Assembly: GCA_017428325.1 (NCBI GenBank)
Contig: JAFRRA010000002.1
Span: 372,001-436,000 of the forward strand
Length of the DNA stretch: 64,000 nt
Origin: Bacteroidales bacterium
GTDB taxonomy: Bacteria > Bacteroidota > Bacteroidia > Bacteroidales > UBA932
Direction: 5' to 3'
Of this stretch, positions 1 through 8,702 are shown piece after piece. Made by a program: the position numbers and the translations under genes. Positions within the stretch are counted from its first letter, which is position 1. Each line of letters opens with the position of its first letter. The notes under the pieces are model-generated. The model made no database searches. It had not been told where the DNA came from and saw only the letters and a program-made list of their open reading frames with translations.

Positions 1-286
1 TTTCGAGTGGGAGAAGGAAATCCCTGTTTCCGAGGTTCAGGACCTGCTTAAGATATGCGAGCCTGGTGTCATCGACAAGACCCGCTATCTGGTAAAGGCC
101 GGTGAACACACCTTCGAGGTAGACGAGTTCTACGGAGACAACGAGGGTCTTACCGTAGCCGAGGTTGAGCTAGGAAGCGAGAGCGAGGCTTTCGTAAAGC
201 CTGAATGGTTGGGTGAGGAAGTCACTGGAGATGTGAAGTATTACAACTCCATGCTGATGAAGAACCCGTACAAGAACTGGAAGTAA
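1..286 (+). CDS. CYTH domain protein, 3' part only
   Basis: The gene enters from the left edge; 94 codons remain, in frame from base 2, ending in TAA at 284-286. The visible part has the alternating acidic/basic strands of CYTH (triphosphate tunnel metalloenzyme) proteins: a TRYLV strand, GEHTFEVDEF, then AEVELGSE and KPEWLGEEVTGD, followed by a tail with YYN and NPY. These fit the C-terminal half of the tunnel fold, which binds triphosphate or polyphosphate with divalent metal. The exact substrate in Bacteroidales is not known to me. The stop overlaps the next start (TAATG), so the transporter gene downstream is probably translationally coupled. Confidence 0.85.
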   Translation, partial: FEWEKEIPVSEVQDLLKICEPGVIDKTRYLVKAGEHTFEVDEFYGDNEGLTVAEVELGSESEAFVKPEWLGEEVTGDVKYYNSMLMKNPYKNWK

Positions 287-1860
287 TGGATGTTCTGGAC
301 CTGAACAACTATAAGATCGAGAAGCTGCCGAAGATGCAGAAATCCGGTTTCGAGCGGACCATGCAGCGCTTCGGCGGCCCTCTCGCTATCTTGGTGTTCA
401 TCCTGTTGTATTACGTTGTCAAGATTTCGTTCCTGGACAATCTTGACACCAGTTCCCTCTCCGGTGCGGCGCTGAAGCGTTTCAATGAGCTTGGGCTTGA
501 CGGTTTCATCAGGGCGAACTATGCCATGCTGGCCATCTTTGTGGCGGCGATAGTGCTCTGGATCACCGAGGCCATACCTAACTATCTGACCTCGCTCATT
601 GTCATACTCGCGATAGTGCTGACCAACATCACCACGGACAAGACGGCCTACGCCCAGCTTGGACATCCGGTGATGTGGCTGAACATACTCTCGTTCGTGC
701 TGGCTTCTATGCTTGTCAAGACACAGGTAGCCAAGAGGTTTGCCCTGTGGTTCGTGATCAAGTTCGGCAAGAGCGCCGGAGGCGTGATTTTCAGCTTCAT
801 CATCATCAACCTGGTCCTGTCCGCTTTCATATCGGCGACAACTGCAAAGGCTGCCATCCTTCTCCCGATTATGATGGTTATTTGCGCCATTTACGGAGCG
901 ACTGGCGGAGAGCACCGCAACAACTTTGGACGTAACCTGATGCTCCAGAACCTCTTCCAGATCAACCTGGGAGCCAACGCCTTCCTTACCGGATCCGGTG
1001 CGACCCTGCTTGCAGGATCCCTGATTGCCGGAGCGCTTGGCATCGGTTCCTTCAGTTATCAGGACTGGTTCAAGGCGGCTTTCCCTATGAACGTTCTCCT
1101 CATTTTGATCGGCTGGTTCGTTGGAACCAAGATAATCTTCAGGATGAAGAAAGAGGAGAAGAAGCCTCAGATTGAAGGTGGTATGGAAAGGCTCCGCGAT
1201 GAGCTCAAGGCTATGGGCAAGATGAAGGGAATCGAGTACAGGGCTATCGCGATCTTCCTTTGCGTGCTGATTCTCTGGGCAACCGACAAGCAGCACGGCA
1301 TTAACCAGACGGCTGTTGCCTTCCTGGGTGCCGTTGTGGCCCTGATGCCTAGAATCGGCATTGTCAAGTGGAACGACGTGGACATTCCTTGGCATCTCCT
1401 CCTCTTCTCGGCCGGAGCCTATACCCTGGGAGCAGGTCTGGACGCTACAGGTCTTCCCGGAACTGCTGTCAATGCGGCATTCGCATCAATGGGAATCACG
1501 GCACAGACTCCATATTGGGCTCTGTACATGATTCTTACGAGTACGATGCTGCTCAGCGCCCTGATTTTCCAGAGCAAGACTATGCAGACGCTCATCTTTG
1601 TTCCTATAGCTATTGGTGTTGCACAGAGTTTCGGTTATCCGGTAATGAGCCTGGCCTTCCCGATCGCTATGCTGGTAGGGCACGTTTACGTGCTTCCTTT
1701 CAACAGTAAGCCGGCCGCCCTGCTCTACACCACCAACCAGTACGGCTGGAGCGACACTTTCAAGTTCGGAATAACGATGATGTTCATCAGCTGGCTGATG
1801 ATACTTCTCTGGGGCCAGACCGTACTGCACTGGTTCGGCTATACCCCAGGACTTTTTTAA
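286..1860 (+). CDS. DASS/SLC13-family sodium:anion symporter
   Basis: A 524-residue polytopic membrane protein with about a dozen hydrophobic segments after a cytoplasmic N-terminus of about 28 residues. The family's two substrate/sodium hairpins are recognisable: SATTAKAAILLPI in the first half and FNSKPAALLY in the second. They replace the usual SNT motifs with SAT- and NSK-type variants. LWITEAIP near residue 87 is also typical of the family. Such transporters take up dicarboxylates, citrate or sulfate with Na+; the variant motifs prevent a firm substrate call. A lysine-rich loop (KKEEKK) lies at mid-protein. The start overlaps the CYTH stop by one base, and the MgtC-like gene follows after 21 bases. 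Confidence 0.85.
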   Translation: MDVLDLNNYKIEKLPKMQKSGFERTMQRFGGPLAILVFILLYYVVKISFLDNLDTSSLSGAALKRFNELGLDGFIRANYAMLAIFVAAIVLWITEAIPNYLTSLIVILAIVLTNITTDKTAYAQLGHPVMWLNILSFVLASMLVKTQVAKRFALWFVIKFGKSAGGVIFSFIIINLVLSAFISATTAKAAILLPIMMVICAIYGATGGEHRNNFGRNLMLQNLFQINLGANAFLTGSGATLLAGSLIAGALGIGSFSYQDWFKAAFPMNVLLILIGWFVGTKIIFRMKKEEKKPQIEGGMERLRDELKAMGKMKGIEYRAIAIFLCVLILWATDKQHGINQTAVAFLGAVVALMPRIGIVKWNDVDIPWHLLLFSAGAYTLGAGLDATGLPGTAVNAAFASMGITAQTPYWALYMILTSTMLLSALIFQSKTMQTLIFVPIAIGVAQSFGYPVMSLAFPIAMLVGHVYVLPFNSKPAALLYTTNQYGWSDTFKFGITMMFISWLMILLWGQTVLHWFGYTPGLF

Positions 1861-1881
1861 ACAATTAATTACAAAGGCATT

Positions 1882-2502
1882 ATGACAATCGATTGGAATT
1901 TTATACTTAGAATATTCATCGCCGGACTGCTTGGCGGACTCATCGGCTTTGAAAGGGAGATGAGGGCAAAGGAGGCCGGAGTGCGAACCCATTTCGTGGT
2001 TGCCCTCGGCAGCGCCCTGTTCATGATTATCTCCCAATTCGCCTTCAAGGGCGTTCACGACGAGGCCCGAGTTGCGGCACAGGTGGTTTCCGGTATCGGT
2101 TTCATAGGTGCCGGCGTGATAATCTTCCAGAAGAACGCGGTCCGCGGCGTAACAACCGCGGCCGGTCTCTGGGTAGCTGCAGCCATAGGCTTAACCTGTG
2201 GAGCCGAGATGTATTCATTGGCTATAGCAGCTTCTTTGTTCACCATTTTATGTCTTGAAGCAATGCATTTCATCACACACAGGTTTGGAGAGAAGGCTCT
2301 GACCATCAACATTTCATCCCCAAGCAGCGAGCAGCTGTCAGGAATAATCAAGTCCATCAAGGATATGGGAGCTGATATCCAGCTTCTTACGGTAGTTGAC
2401 GAGGTGGCCACATTCCAGCTCCACGTAAAGCAGAAAGAGTATCTGTCCACCATAGACAAGCTCCTCCTTCTCTGCAAAGGCCTTAAGCTGGAAATCTCCT
2501 GA
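1882..2502 (+). CDS. MgtC/SapB family membrane protein
   Basis: A 206-residue protein with the MgtC core: GGLIGFEREMRAKEAGVRTH near the N-terminus, then GIGFIGAGVI and RGVTTAAGLWVAAAIGL, within four or five transmembrane segments. After about residue 130 comes a soluble ACT-like tail (SSEQLSGIIKSIKDMG, FQLHVK). MgtC proteins affect growth in low magnesium and, in Salmonella, inhibit the F-type ATP synthase; the role in this organism is an inference. The gene lies 21 bases after the transporter and is probably cotranscribed with it. A promoter for the next gene begins just after the stop. Confidence 0.88.
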   Translation: MTIDWNFILRIFIAGLLGGLIGFEREMRAKEAGVRTHFVVALGSALFMIISQFAFKGVHDEARVAAQVVSGIGFIGAGVIIFQKNAVRGVTTAAGLWVAAAIGLTCGAEMYSLAIAASLFTILCLEAMHFITHRFGEKALTINISSPSSEQLSGIIKSIKDMGADIQLLTVVDEVATFQLHVKQKEYLSTIDKLLLLCKGLKLEIS

Positions 2503-2507
2503 TTTGC

Positions 2508-2515
2508 TATATTTG
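2508..2515 (+). promoter_or_regulatory. -7 promoter element for the fucosidase gene
   Basis: TATATTTG matches the Bacteroidota -7 consensus TAnnTTTG. No clear TTTG is seen about 20 bases upstream. The ATG lies 22 bases downstream, and between them is one copy of the CTCAGCGAT word (2528-2536). Confidence 0.55.
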
Positions 2516-2537
2516 TTGAGAATTCATCTCAGCGATT

Positions 2538-3911
2538 ATGGCATTCAGAACAATTACAGCCCTTTTATTCTTTCTTCTCACTTTTATTCCGGCGTTTTCC
2601 CAGGAGAGGGAAGATGTCATTAGGCAGTCGGACGGTTACCAGTGGCCGACCGACGAGGCTGTGCTCCGGAAACTGGACAGATGGCAGGACCTGAAGTTCG
2701 GTGTTCTGATGCACTGGGGAATCTATTCCGTTCCCGGTATCATAGAATCCTGGAGCATCTGTAACGAGGATTGGATAAGAAGGCCGGAAGGATCTGTTTA
2801 CGAGGACTACAAGAAGTGGTACTGGGGGCTCAGCGATGAGTTTGACCCGGTGAAATTCAATCCGGAGCAATGGGCCGAGGTCTTCTCCCGCGCCGGAATG
2901 AAGTATATGATCTTCACTACCAAGCACCACGACGGCTTCTGCATGTTCGATTCTGAATACTCCGATTACGGCATTGCCCACGGTCCATTCAAGGATAATC
3001 CCAAGAAGGATATTGCAAAATATGTATTTGAAGCCTTCCGAGGCAAAGGCTTTATGGTTGGAGCATACTTTTCCAAGCCGGACTGGCATCACAAGGGCTT
3101 CTGGAATCCTTACTACGCCACACCGAACCGCCATCCGAACTATGACATCAAGAAGCATCCTGACTGGTGGCAGAGTTACGTTACATACACTCAGAATCAG
3201 CTAAATGAACTTACCGGCGGCAGATACGGAAAACTGGACATCCTCTGGCTGGACGGCGGCTGGATTACCGGAGATGCCGTTGGAATCAACGAGATACTCC
3301 CTGATGCCAGAAAGGTAAGCCCTGGTCTGATTTGCGTGGACCGCACCATCAAAGGCCCCAACGAAAACTATCAGACTCCAGAACAGTCAATTCCCAAAAC
3401 TCAGATCAATCATCCGTGGGAAAGCTGCATCACTCTTACTGACAGCTGGGGCTGGGTTCCTAACGCTGGTTTCAAATCCTCAAGGAAAGTAATAGGCATT
3501 CTTGCAGAAATTACCGCTAAGGGAGGTTGCCTGGTTCTTGGTGTCGGACCTACTCCTGAAGGCCTTATAGAAGATGCAGCCATCCCGATTCTGGAGGGGA
3601 TAGGGGAATGGCTTTCCCGCTGTGGAAAAGCCATCTATTCCACAAGGACTATAGAAGATTACAACCAGGGAAAAATCTGGTTCACAAGGTCTAAGGACAG
3701 AAAAACTGTCTATGCGGTCTATGCTCTTGAAGACGGAGAAACTCTTCCTGAATCAATATCCTGGAACGGTAATCTTCCTAAAGGCAAAGTAACTCTCCTT
3801 AACACAGGCAAGACTGTAAAAGCCAAAATCAAGGACAGTGTTGTTACAATTACGCTTCCAAGGAATATCGGGCAGGAACCGTTGGCTTTTTTGTATAACT
3901 TTGATTATTGA
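2538..3911 (+). CDS. Alpha-L-fucosidase, GH29, secreted
   Basis: A 457-residue protein with a signal peptide (about residues 1-21, ending in AFSQ). The GH29 catalytic barrel shows HWG at 59-61, TKHHDGF around 128-134, and the strand LDILWLDGGW, whose Asp239 is the expected nucleophile. A small beta domain follows after about residue 375. It hydrolyses alpha-linked fucose from host or plant glycans, most likely in the periplasm. It is not next to a SusC/SusD pair, so it is not part of an obvious polysaccharide utilisation locus. The ATG follows a -7 element and lacks a Shine-Dalgarno site. A CTCAGCGAT word lies just before the start and another inside the gene at 2829. Confidence 0.93.
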   Translation: MAFRTITALLFFLLTFIPAFSQEREDVIRQSDGYQWPTDEAVLRKLDRWQDLKFGVLMHWGIYSVPGIIESWSICNEDWIRRPEGSVYEDYKKWYWGLSDEFDPVKFNPEQWAEVFSRAGMKYMIFTTKHHDGFCMFDSEYSDYGIAHGPFKDNPKKDIAKYVFEAFRGKGFMVGAYFSKPDWHHKGFWNPYYATPNRHPNYDIKKHPDWWQSYVTYTQNQLNELTGGRYGKLDILWLDGGWITGDAVGINEILPDARKVSPGLICVDRTIKGPNENYQTPEQSIPKTQINHPWESCITLTDSWGWVPNAGFKSSRKVIGILAEITAKGGCLVLGVGPTPEGLIEDAAIPILEGIGEWLSRCGKAIYSTRTIEDYNQGKIWFTRSKDRKTVYAVYALEDGETLPESISWNGNLPKGKVTLLNTGKTVKAKIKDSVVTITLPRNIGQEPLAFLYNFDY

Positions 3912-3940
3912 TATTTGTTGCACTTTAAAAGAATCCGAAT

Positions 3941-5434
3941 ATGAAAGCTTTAGCTGTAACCGTAGCGTTGATGTCTTTTCTGCTGATTAATGAAGGGACA
4001 TATGCGCAAGTCACTCCGGTAAGCAACGCCGCCTGTGCAGAATGCGGAGGAGTAGGGGCACACAAGCCATCCTGCCGCCATTACGTAGCTCCAAACAATG
4101 ACTCTGAAAGCTCATCGCAGAGCAATACATTAAAGCCTAATGTCCGCCAGTCTACTAAAGGTGATGAGCCTTATACAGACAGCGATATCTTTTCCTCAGT
4201 TGAGGGCAAGCCTCTGACTAACAAGGAGTACTGGAGTATATTGATGGATGCCTGCACAGAGTGCGGAGCCAGGAACAACCATTCGCACACGCCGGATTGT
4301 GTTATCGGCAGAAGCTATAAATGGTATAAAGAGTATTCCGAACAAGGCAAAAAGTGGGATGCCATCCGTATGAGGGACAATATTGTCCAATTGAAACTCA
4401 ACACGGCAAAAGGAAAGGCCATGCTCGCCGCAATGCGCAACCCTTCCGGCACCAAACCTTCAACCACCACAACCAGTTCGGCATCCAAACCAGCCACTAA
4501 TACATCAACAAATACCAGCACGAGTCTGAAGGACTATGCCCCGGCACCGGAAAAGCCGAAACCGGCTGTGGGCAACCCTGTTATGCCACGCCCGATAATG
4601 GTACGCACTCCTGAGTTTTCCGGAATAAACGAGCACAGCATCGTCTATGACAAACCTCAAAGCATAGACGGAGAGCATCCTTGGGGAACGGTGGATATGA
4701 ATGCTTTCCGCCAAAGCCAGAAAGGCGGCTGGAGGGTCTTCGCCGATTATGACATTGAGCGTTACACCAATACCCCTAATGGCGTTGTAATTCTGGGTAA
4801 ACGCCAGCCTGACGGACATATCCTGTGGATGTGGTTGTCTTTTGACAAGGATACCGGGAAATATCGGGCGTATGAGAGTGAGAATGAAGAAGAAGACCGG
4901 AGCGGCAAAAAGGTGGCGCTTAAAGATATCCGTTTCGAAGCAGAAGGAGAAATCCTCGTAAAAGAGTATTCGGATGGCTATAAAAGAGTTACCAATGTCT
5001 TTGGGAATTATATTGCATCCGGATACAATATCAAAGTTCTTCCTATGAAGGTTGACGGGCACCGTATCATAGCACACGGTCAGGATCCAACCAGAGGAAA
5101 ACTCGCAAATGATATCTGGGTTTATGACGATACGGGAAAACTCATCGCCGCTGGTGAAGAACTTGAATATTTCGACGATGCCATTATCGCCCGCTCCAAG
5201 GGATTTGCAACTTTATATAACTGGAAAGGCCAGAGCATCTATTTTGACAAGGGTGGCTGGACATCAAACTATGCGGATGAAATACAGGCTTTCACCAGCG
5301 ACAAAGGACGCTATTATGTGATCAAGGTCAAGGAAGGACGATATGCTCTGGAAACCCAGGACTTCCGCCCTGTAGGAGGCTTCTACTCAACCGCCCAGGA
5401 AGCTCACGATGCCTGGAACAGGCTTGTGCCGTGA
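3941..5434 (+). CDS. Secreted protein with duplicated Cys/His motifs, unknown function
   Basis: I do not recognise this 497-residue protein. It has a signal peptide (residues 1-23, ending in TYAQ). Two copies of a possible metal-binding motif follow: C32-x2-C35-x5-H41-x3-C45 and C105-x2-C108-x7-H116-x3-C120. Next is a Ser/Thr/Pro-rich linker (about 165-205), then about 270 residues rich in Trp, Tyr and Asp with repeated short beta-strand patterns, which suggests a beta-propeller-like or WG-repeat-like fold. The motifs recall short zinc knuckles, but no function follows. Its last 31 bases overlap the 3' end of cutC on the other strand. Confidence 0.8.
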   Translation: MKALAVTVALMSFLLINEGTYAQVTPVSNAACAECGGVGAHKPSCRHYVAPNNDSESSSQSNTLKPNVRQSTKGDEPYTDSDIFSSVEGKPLTNKEYWSILMDACTECGARNNHSHTPDCVIGRSYKWYKEYSEQGKKWDAIRMRDNIVQLKLNTAKGKAMLAAMRNPSGTKPSTTTTSSASKPATNTSTNTSTSLKDYAPAPEKPKPAVGNPVMPRPIMVRTPEFSGINEHSIVYDKPQSIDGEHPWGTVDMNAFRQSQKGGWRVFADYDIERYTNTPNGVVILGKRQPDGHILWMWLSFDKDTGKYRAYESENEEEDRSGKKVALKDIRFEAEGEILVKEYSDGYKRVTNVFGNYIASGYNIKVLPMKVDGHRIIAHGQDPTRGKLANDIWVYDDTGKLIAAGEELEYFDDAIIARSKGFATLYNWKGQSIYFDKGGWTSNYADEIQAFTSDKGRYYVIKVKEGRYALETQDFRPVGGFYSTAQEAHDAWNRLVP

Positions 5435-6036
5435 AATTGAGGGGCCTTGGAATCTATGGCTATCTGCTTGAGATTCTGAGGCCTTATTCCTTTTCCTGCA
5501 ATAATTGTTATTCTTCCGGCTGCCTGTTCTACCAGACGGGCAATGTTGAACCTTCCTGCAAATGCATCTTCCATATTTCCGGAAGTGAGAAGATGGGTGC
5601 AGCCCAGTGAAATGATATCTTCCAGTGCCTTTGACGGATTTGCAACCTGGTCAAAAGCCCTGTGGAAAGTAACCGGTTTTCCGCCCACCTCAGCCATCAG
5701 TCTTTTCATCGCTGAGATATCAACCTCATTTTCAGGCTTCAGGCATCCGAATATAAATCCGTTTATTCCCGTTTTCTTGTAAGAGCGGATATCCTCGATC
5801 ATCTGCAGTATTTCTTCTTCAGAATAGACAAAGTTTCCTCCCCGGGGACGGATCATCACGTTTACGGGAATCGCTGAGGTGGAAAGAACTTTCTTCACAA
5901 GAGAAAGGGACGGGGTAACTCCGCCAATGGCTATATCCTCGCACAGCTCTATCCTGTCTGCACCACAGGCGCAGGCTCTTTTAACCTCCTCAAGGCTTGT
6001 GCAGCAGCTTTCCAGATATAGTTTCTCCTTGCTCAT
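5404..6036 (-). CDS. cutC: CutC family protein
   Basis: A 210-residue TIM-barrel protein of the CutC family. Typical segments are LESCCTSLEEV, GADRIELCEDIAIGGVTPS, VNVMIRPRGGNF, KPVTFHRAFDQ and LTSGN. CutC was named for copper homeostasis, but its biochemical activity is still unclear. Family members are usually near 240-250 residues. This copy stops right after QFHGTS and lacks the last stretch, and its 3' end runs 31 bases into the convergent gene, so the C-terminus looks shortened. The -7 element lies only four bases before the ATG, which implies a leaderless message. Two ATCGCTGAG words lie inside the gene (5708, 5870). Confidence 0.9.
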   Translation of the reverse strand: MSKEKLYLESCCTSLEEVKRACACGADRIELCEDIAIGGVTPSLSLVKKVLSTSAIPVNVMIRPRGGNFVYSEEEILQMIEDIRSYKKTGINGFIFGCLKPENEVDISAMKRLMAEVGGKPVTFHRAFDQVANPSKALEDIISLGCTHLLTSGNMEDAFAGRFNIARLVEQAAGRITIIAGKGIRPQNLKQIAIDSKAPQFHGTSLFQAS

Positions 6037-6040
6037 GTCA

Positions 6041-6048
6041 CAAAAGTA
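6041..6048 (-). promoter_or_regulatory. -7 promoter element for cutC
   Basis: Read on the minus strand this is TACTTTTG, a match to TAnnTTTG, ending four bases before the cutC ATG. The transcript would start at or within a few bases of the start codon. Confidence 0.5.
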
Positions 6049-6067
6049 ATCAAATTCCTTTTTTGGT

Positions 6068-6075
6068 TAAATTTG
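6068..6075 (+). promoter_or_regulatory. -7 promoter element for the transglutaminase-like lipoprotein
   Basis: TAAATTTG matches TAnnTTTG and ends five bases before the ATG at 6081. It is divergent from and adjacent to the cutC element, so the two genes share a compact control region. Confidence 0.5.
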
Positions 6076-6080
6076 CATAT

Positions 6081-8423
6081 ATGAGAAAGATTCTTGCTTT
6101 AGTTTCAACGATAGCTGTTTTTTCTGTTGTTTTCGAGTCCTGTACAAAAGAGAAGGATGTACGGTATTATACAGATTTCCTTCTGAAAAATATGAGCAGT
6201 GCGGATAGTATAATCTATACGGAACAATTCTGGGAAGAGAATGTTGCAAAGACGCTTCAGGTCAGGGAGAATATGGGGTGGAATGTTTCAGAGAGGGATT
6301 TCAAATACTTTGTCCTTCCATTGAGGGTTAACAACGAGAATCTTGATGATTTCCGTACAGAGTGGGCGGATTCGCTGTGCAGAAGGGTAAAGGGAATGAG
6401 TATGGAGCAGGCCATCCTTGAGATTAACCACTGGTGCCACGAGATGGCTACCTACGCACCGTCCGATGCCAGGACATCTTCCCCGCTTGCCACAATCCGC
6501 AAAGGTCTTGGGAGATGCGGTGAGGAATCCGTGCTTGCGGTTTCCGCATTGAGAGCCGTAGGAATCCCTGCCCGCCAGGTTTATACTCCGCGATGGGCTC
6601 ACACAGACGATAACCACGCCTGGGTTGAGGCAATCTCCGATGACGGCAAATGGCATTTCATCGGTGCCTGCGAGCCTGAGCCTAAGCTGGATATGGCCTG
6701 GTTCAACGCTCCTGTATCCAGGGCGATGCTTCTTCACACCAAGGTATTCGGAAAAGACTATGACGGTCCGGAAGAAGTCATACAGAGAACTCCTGCGTAC
6801 ACGGAAATAAATGTAACCGCCAATTATGTACCTGTTGTAAAACGTGTTGTGGAAGTTGTGGATGAAGCCGGAAATCCTGTGGAAGGCGCTGAGGTATCTT
6901 TCAAAATCTACAATTATGCCGAGTTCTATACGGTTGCCACATATTTAACGGATTCCAAAGGCTACGCTTCCCTTACTACCGGCAATGGTGATATGCTGAT
7001 AGAGGCATCGAGGGGAGATAAGTTCGGACTTTCCAAGGCATCTGGTGACCCTCTGGTAAAGATTGAGCTCAACAAGGAAATAGGTCAGAGATATTCCTTT
7101 GACTTTGATATAGTTCCTCCGGTTGAAGATCCAATTCCATCTTCTGCGACCAAAAAGGAAATCGCCGAGAATAAAAAGAGGTTTGAACTTGAGAACCAGA
7201 TGAGGGAGGCCAGGCCTAAAGGAAACCAGGCTGTGATAGAGGCTTTCTGGAAATTTGCGGACAGCCTCGGTGGCATTCAGCGATATTCCGATATTCTCGA
7301 GTCTTTGTCAGTTAAAGACATGAATGATGTTTCTTTAGCTGTTCTCACGGATGCCTATCATCATTCAGAGGCTCCGTTCAGCAAGTTCATGCATTGCCCG
7401 AGAGTGGAGCTGGAGTTCCTGTATCCATATTTTGATGAAATAGGGCAGGGCATTGGCATCAAATCTCCAGCAGATGCGGCCAAATGGACGGATGAGAATA
7501 TTAGGACGGATACTGTCGGGAATCCGCAGCATCTAAGAATTCCTCCGGTCTTTGTCTGGAGAAGCCGAGTTGCGGACCCGTTGTCAAAAGATATTTTCTT
7601 TGTGGCTCTTTGCAGGGCAAAGGGTTTTGAAGCCAGGATTGACGAGGCAACAGGCAAGGCCCAGTACAGGGAAGGAGAAGAATGGTTAGACCTTCATACT
7701 GGAGTGAAAGCTCCGCAAGGAATGCTCTTGGGAACCTGTGAAAATATTCCGGATCCGCTGTATTACAAGCACTTCTCAATTTCTAAGGTCGACGGAAGCA
7801 AGGCGGTACAACTGGCTCTGGATGAGAATATCGACATTCCTTTCAGCAAAATGTTCGCACCAACTTATCCGCTGGACTGCGGTTATTATATGCTGACAAG
7901 CGGAAACAGGATGGCGGACGGAAGCGTTCTGGCGCATATCGATTTCTTCCCGATAGAAGAGAATAAGACTACCACCATAGAGCTGGTAATCAGAAAGGAT
8001 GACCAGAAGATTTCCGTAATTGGAAGTATGGATCCGGAAAAGAAGTTCCTGAAGGACGGGGAAGAAGTTTCTATTCTTAGTCAGACCGGCCGGGGATATT
8101 TCCTGGTTGCCTGCCTTGGTTACAAGGACGAGCCTACGACCCATGCTGTCAGGCAGCTGACTTCAATCTCTGAACTGATAAATGACAAAGGTCTTAAGGT
8201 TGTTGCTTTAGGCCAGGCGCAGCCTAATGGCATCAGTGGTCTTGTAAAGGGTGAGGACAAGGATGATTCGGTCAGGAAAATGCTTTCCGATGGTTGCAAG
8301 AAAGATGGCAGGACTCTGCCTGTAATTGCTCTCTGCGACAGTTTCGGCCGGATTGTGTACTATTCCCAGGGTTACAACACCTCCCTCGCCGAGGAAATTA
8401 AAAAAGTCTTATTACAAATATAA
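6081..8423 (+). CDS. Transglutaminase-like lipoprotein
   Basis: I place the start at the ATG at 6081 because it gives a lipoprotein signal (MRKILAL...FESC, lipidated Cys21). The upstream in-frame extension has no such signal and crosses the promoter. The 780-residue product has a transglutaminase-like core with a catalytic Cys in GRCGEES and a His in DDNHAWVEA. After it come a carboxypeptidase-regulatory-like beta domain (VVDEAGNPVEGAEVSFKIY), a helical region, further beta domains and a thioredoxin-like C-terminal part (VVALGQAQPN, PVIALCDSFGRIVYY). Bacteroidota encode many such surface or periplasmic proteins; whether they act as proteases or cross-linking enzymes is not established. Confidence 0.82.
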   Translation: MRKILALVSTIAVFSVVFESCTKEKDVRYYTDFLLKNMSSADSIIYTEQFWEENVAKTLQVRENMGWNVSERDFKYFVLPLRVNNENLDDFRTEWADSLCRRVKGMSMEQAILEINHWCHEMATYAPSDARTSSPLATIRKGLGRCGEESVLAVSALRAVGIPARQVYTPRWAHTDDNHAWVEAISDDGKWHFIGACEPEPKLDMAWFNAPVSRAMLLHTKVFGKDYDGPEEVIQRTPAYTEINVTANYVPVVKRVVEVVDEAGNPVEGAEVSFKIYNYAEFYTVATYLTDSKGYASLTTGNGDMLIEASRGDKFGLSKASGDPLVKIELNKEIGQRYSFDFDIVPPVEDPIPSSATKKEIAENKKRFELENQMREARPKGNQAVIEAFWKFADSLGGIQRYSDILESLSVKDMNDVSLAVLTDAYHHSEAPFSKFMHCPRVELEFLYPYFDEIGQGIGIKSPADAAKWTDENIRTDTVGNPQHLRIPPVFVWRSRVADPLSKDIFFVALCRAKGFEARIDEATGKAQYREGEEWLDLHTGVKAPQGMLLGTCENIPDPLYYKHFSISKVDGSKAVQLALDENIDIPFSKMFAPTYPLDCGYYMLTSGNRMADGSVLAHIDFFPIEENKTTTIELVIRKDDQKISVIGSMDPEKKFLKDGEEVSILSQTGRGYFLVACLGYKDEPTTHAVRQLTSISELINDKGLKVVALGQAQPNGISGLVKGEDKDDSVRKMLSDGCKKDGRTLPVIALCDSFGRIVYYSQGYNTSLAEEIKKVLLQI

Positions 8424-8426
8424 TAA

Positions 8427-8473
8427 GGCACTTTAGTGCCCGGCTCGGAGAGCCGTAATCCCCCTAGAGGGGG
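8427..8473. repeat. Cluster of three short hairpins
   Basis: Immediately after the stop of the lipoprotein gene come three perfect small inverted repeats in tandem: GGCACT/AGTGCC at 8427-8440, CGGCTC/GAGCCG at 8441-8455 and CCCCC/GGGGG around 8460-8473. No uridine run follows, so this is not a plain terminator. It may be a dispersed intergenic repeat unit of the genome; only this copy is in the window. Confidence 0.6.
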
Positions 8474-8490
8474 TGCAGGGGGTGAGCTTG

Positions 8491-8530
8491 CACAAAAATA
8501 GCTGACCAGACTTGGTCAGCTATTTTTGTG
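8491..8530. terminator. Strong bidirectional palindrome, terminator of tRNA-Leu
   Basis: A perfect 18-bp inverted repeat with a GACT loop (arms 8491-8508 and 8513-8530). The outer part is A/T-rich, so a T-run ends the stem in either direction. It abuts the 3' end of the minus-strand tRNA, whose acceptor strand begins at 8530. Confidence 0.8.
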
Positions 8531-8611
8531 CCCAGGACAAGAGTCGAACTTGCACACCATTGCTGGCACTAGTCCCTGAAACTAGCGTGTCTACCATTCC
8601 ACCACCTGGGC
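8529..8611 (-). tRNA. tRNA-Leu (anticodon CAG)
   Basis: On the minus strand the acceptor arms GCCCAGG/CCTGGGC pair. The anticodon arm is CTAGT-TTCAGGG-ACTAG with anticodon CAG, there is a long class II variable arm, and the T-arm contains GTTCGAC. The CCA end is not encoded. Confidence 0.95.
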
Positions 8612-8622
8612 GACAGGGAGTG

Positions 8623-8630
8623 CAAATATA
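8623..8630 (-). promoter_or_regulatory. -7 promoter element for tRNA-Leu
   Basis: TATATTTG on the minus strand, 11 bases before the tRNA 5' end. ATTG lies about 18 bases further upstream as a possible weak -33 element. Confidence 0.55.
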
Positions 8631-8684
8631 CAACTTTTGTTGAAACTGCAATCATTTCTTCGAGGTTTTTGGCACGGGGTTTTG

Positions 8685-8692
8685 TAACTTTG
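8685..8692 (+). promoter_or_regulatory. -7 promoter element for menG
   Basis: TAACTTTG matches TAnnTTTG and ends ten bases before the ATG, so any 5' leader would be only a few bases long. Confidence 0.5.
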
Positions 8693-8702
8693 AGTCCGTT
8701 TT

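Noticed and set aside
241-1395. A 384-codon minus-strand frame opposite the transporter
   Set aside because: Hydrophilic, low-complexity translation with no recognisable domain; antisense shadow of the DASS gene.
5404-5434. Possible frameshift shortening CutC
   Set aside because: I could not find the missing C-terminal family residues in another frame downstream, where the other gene's coding sequence is intact. A genuine short C-terminus is simpler.
8427-8530. CRISPR-like repeats
   Set aside because: The repeats are different palindromes without regular spacing or spacers.
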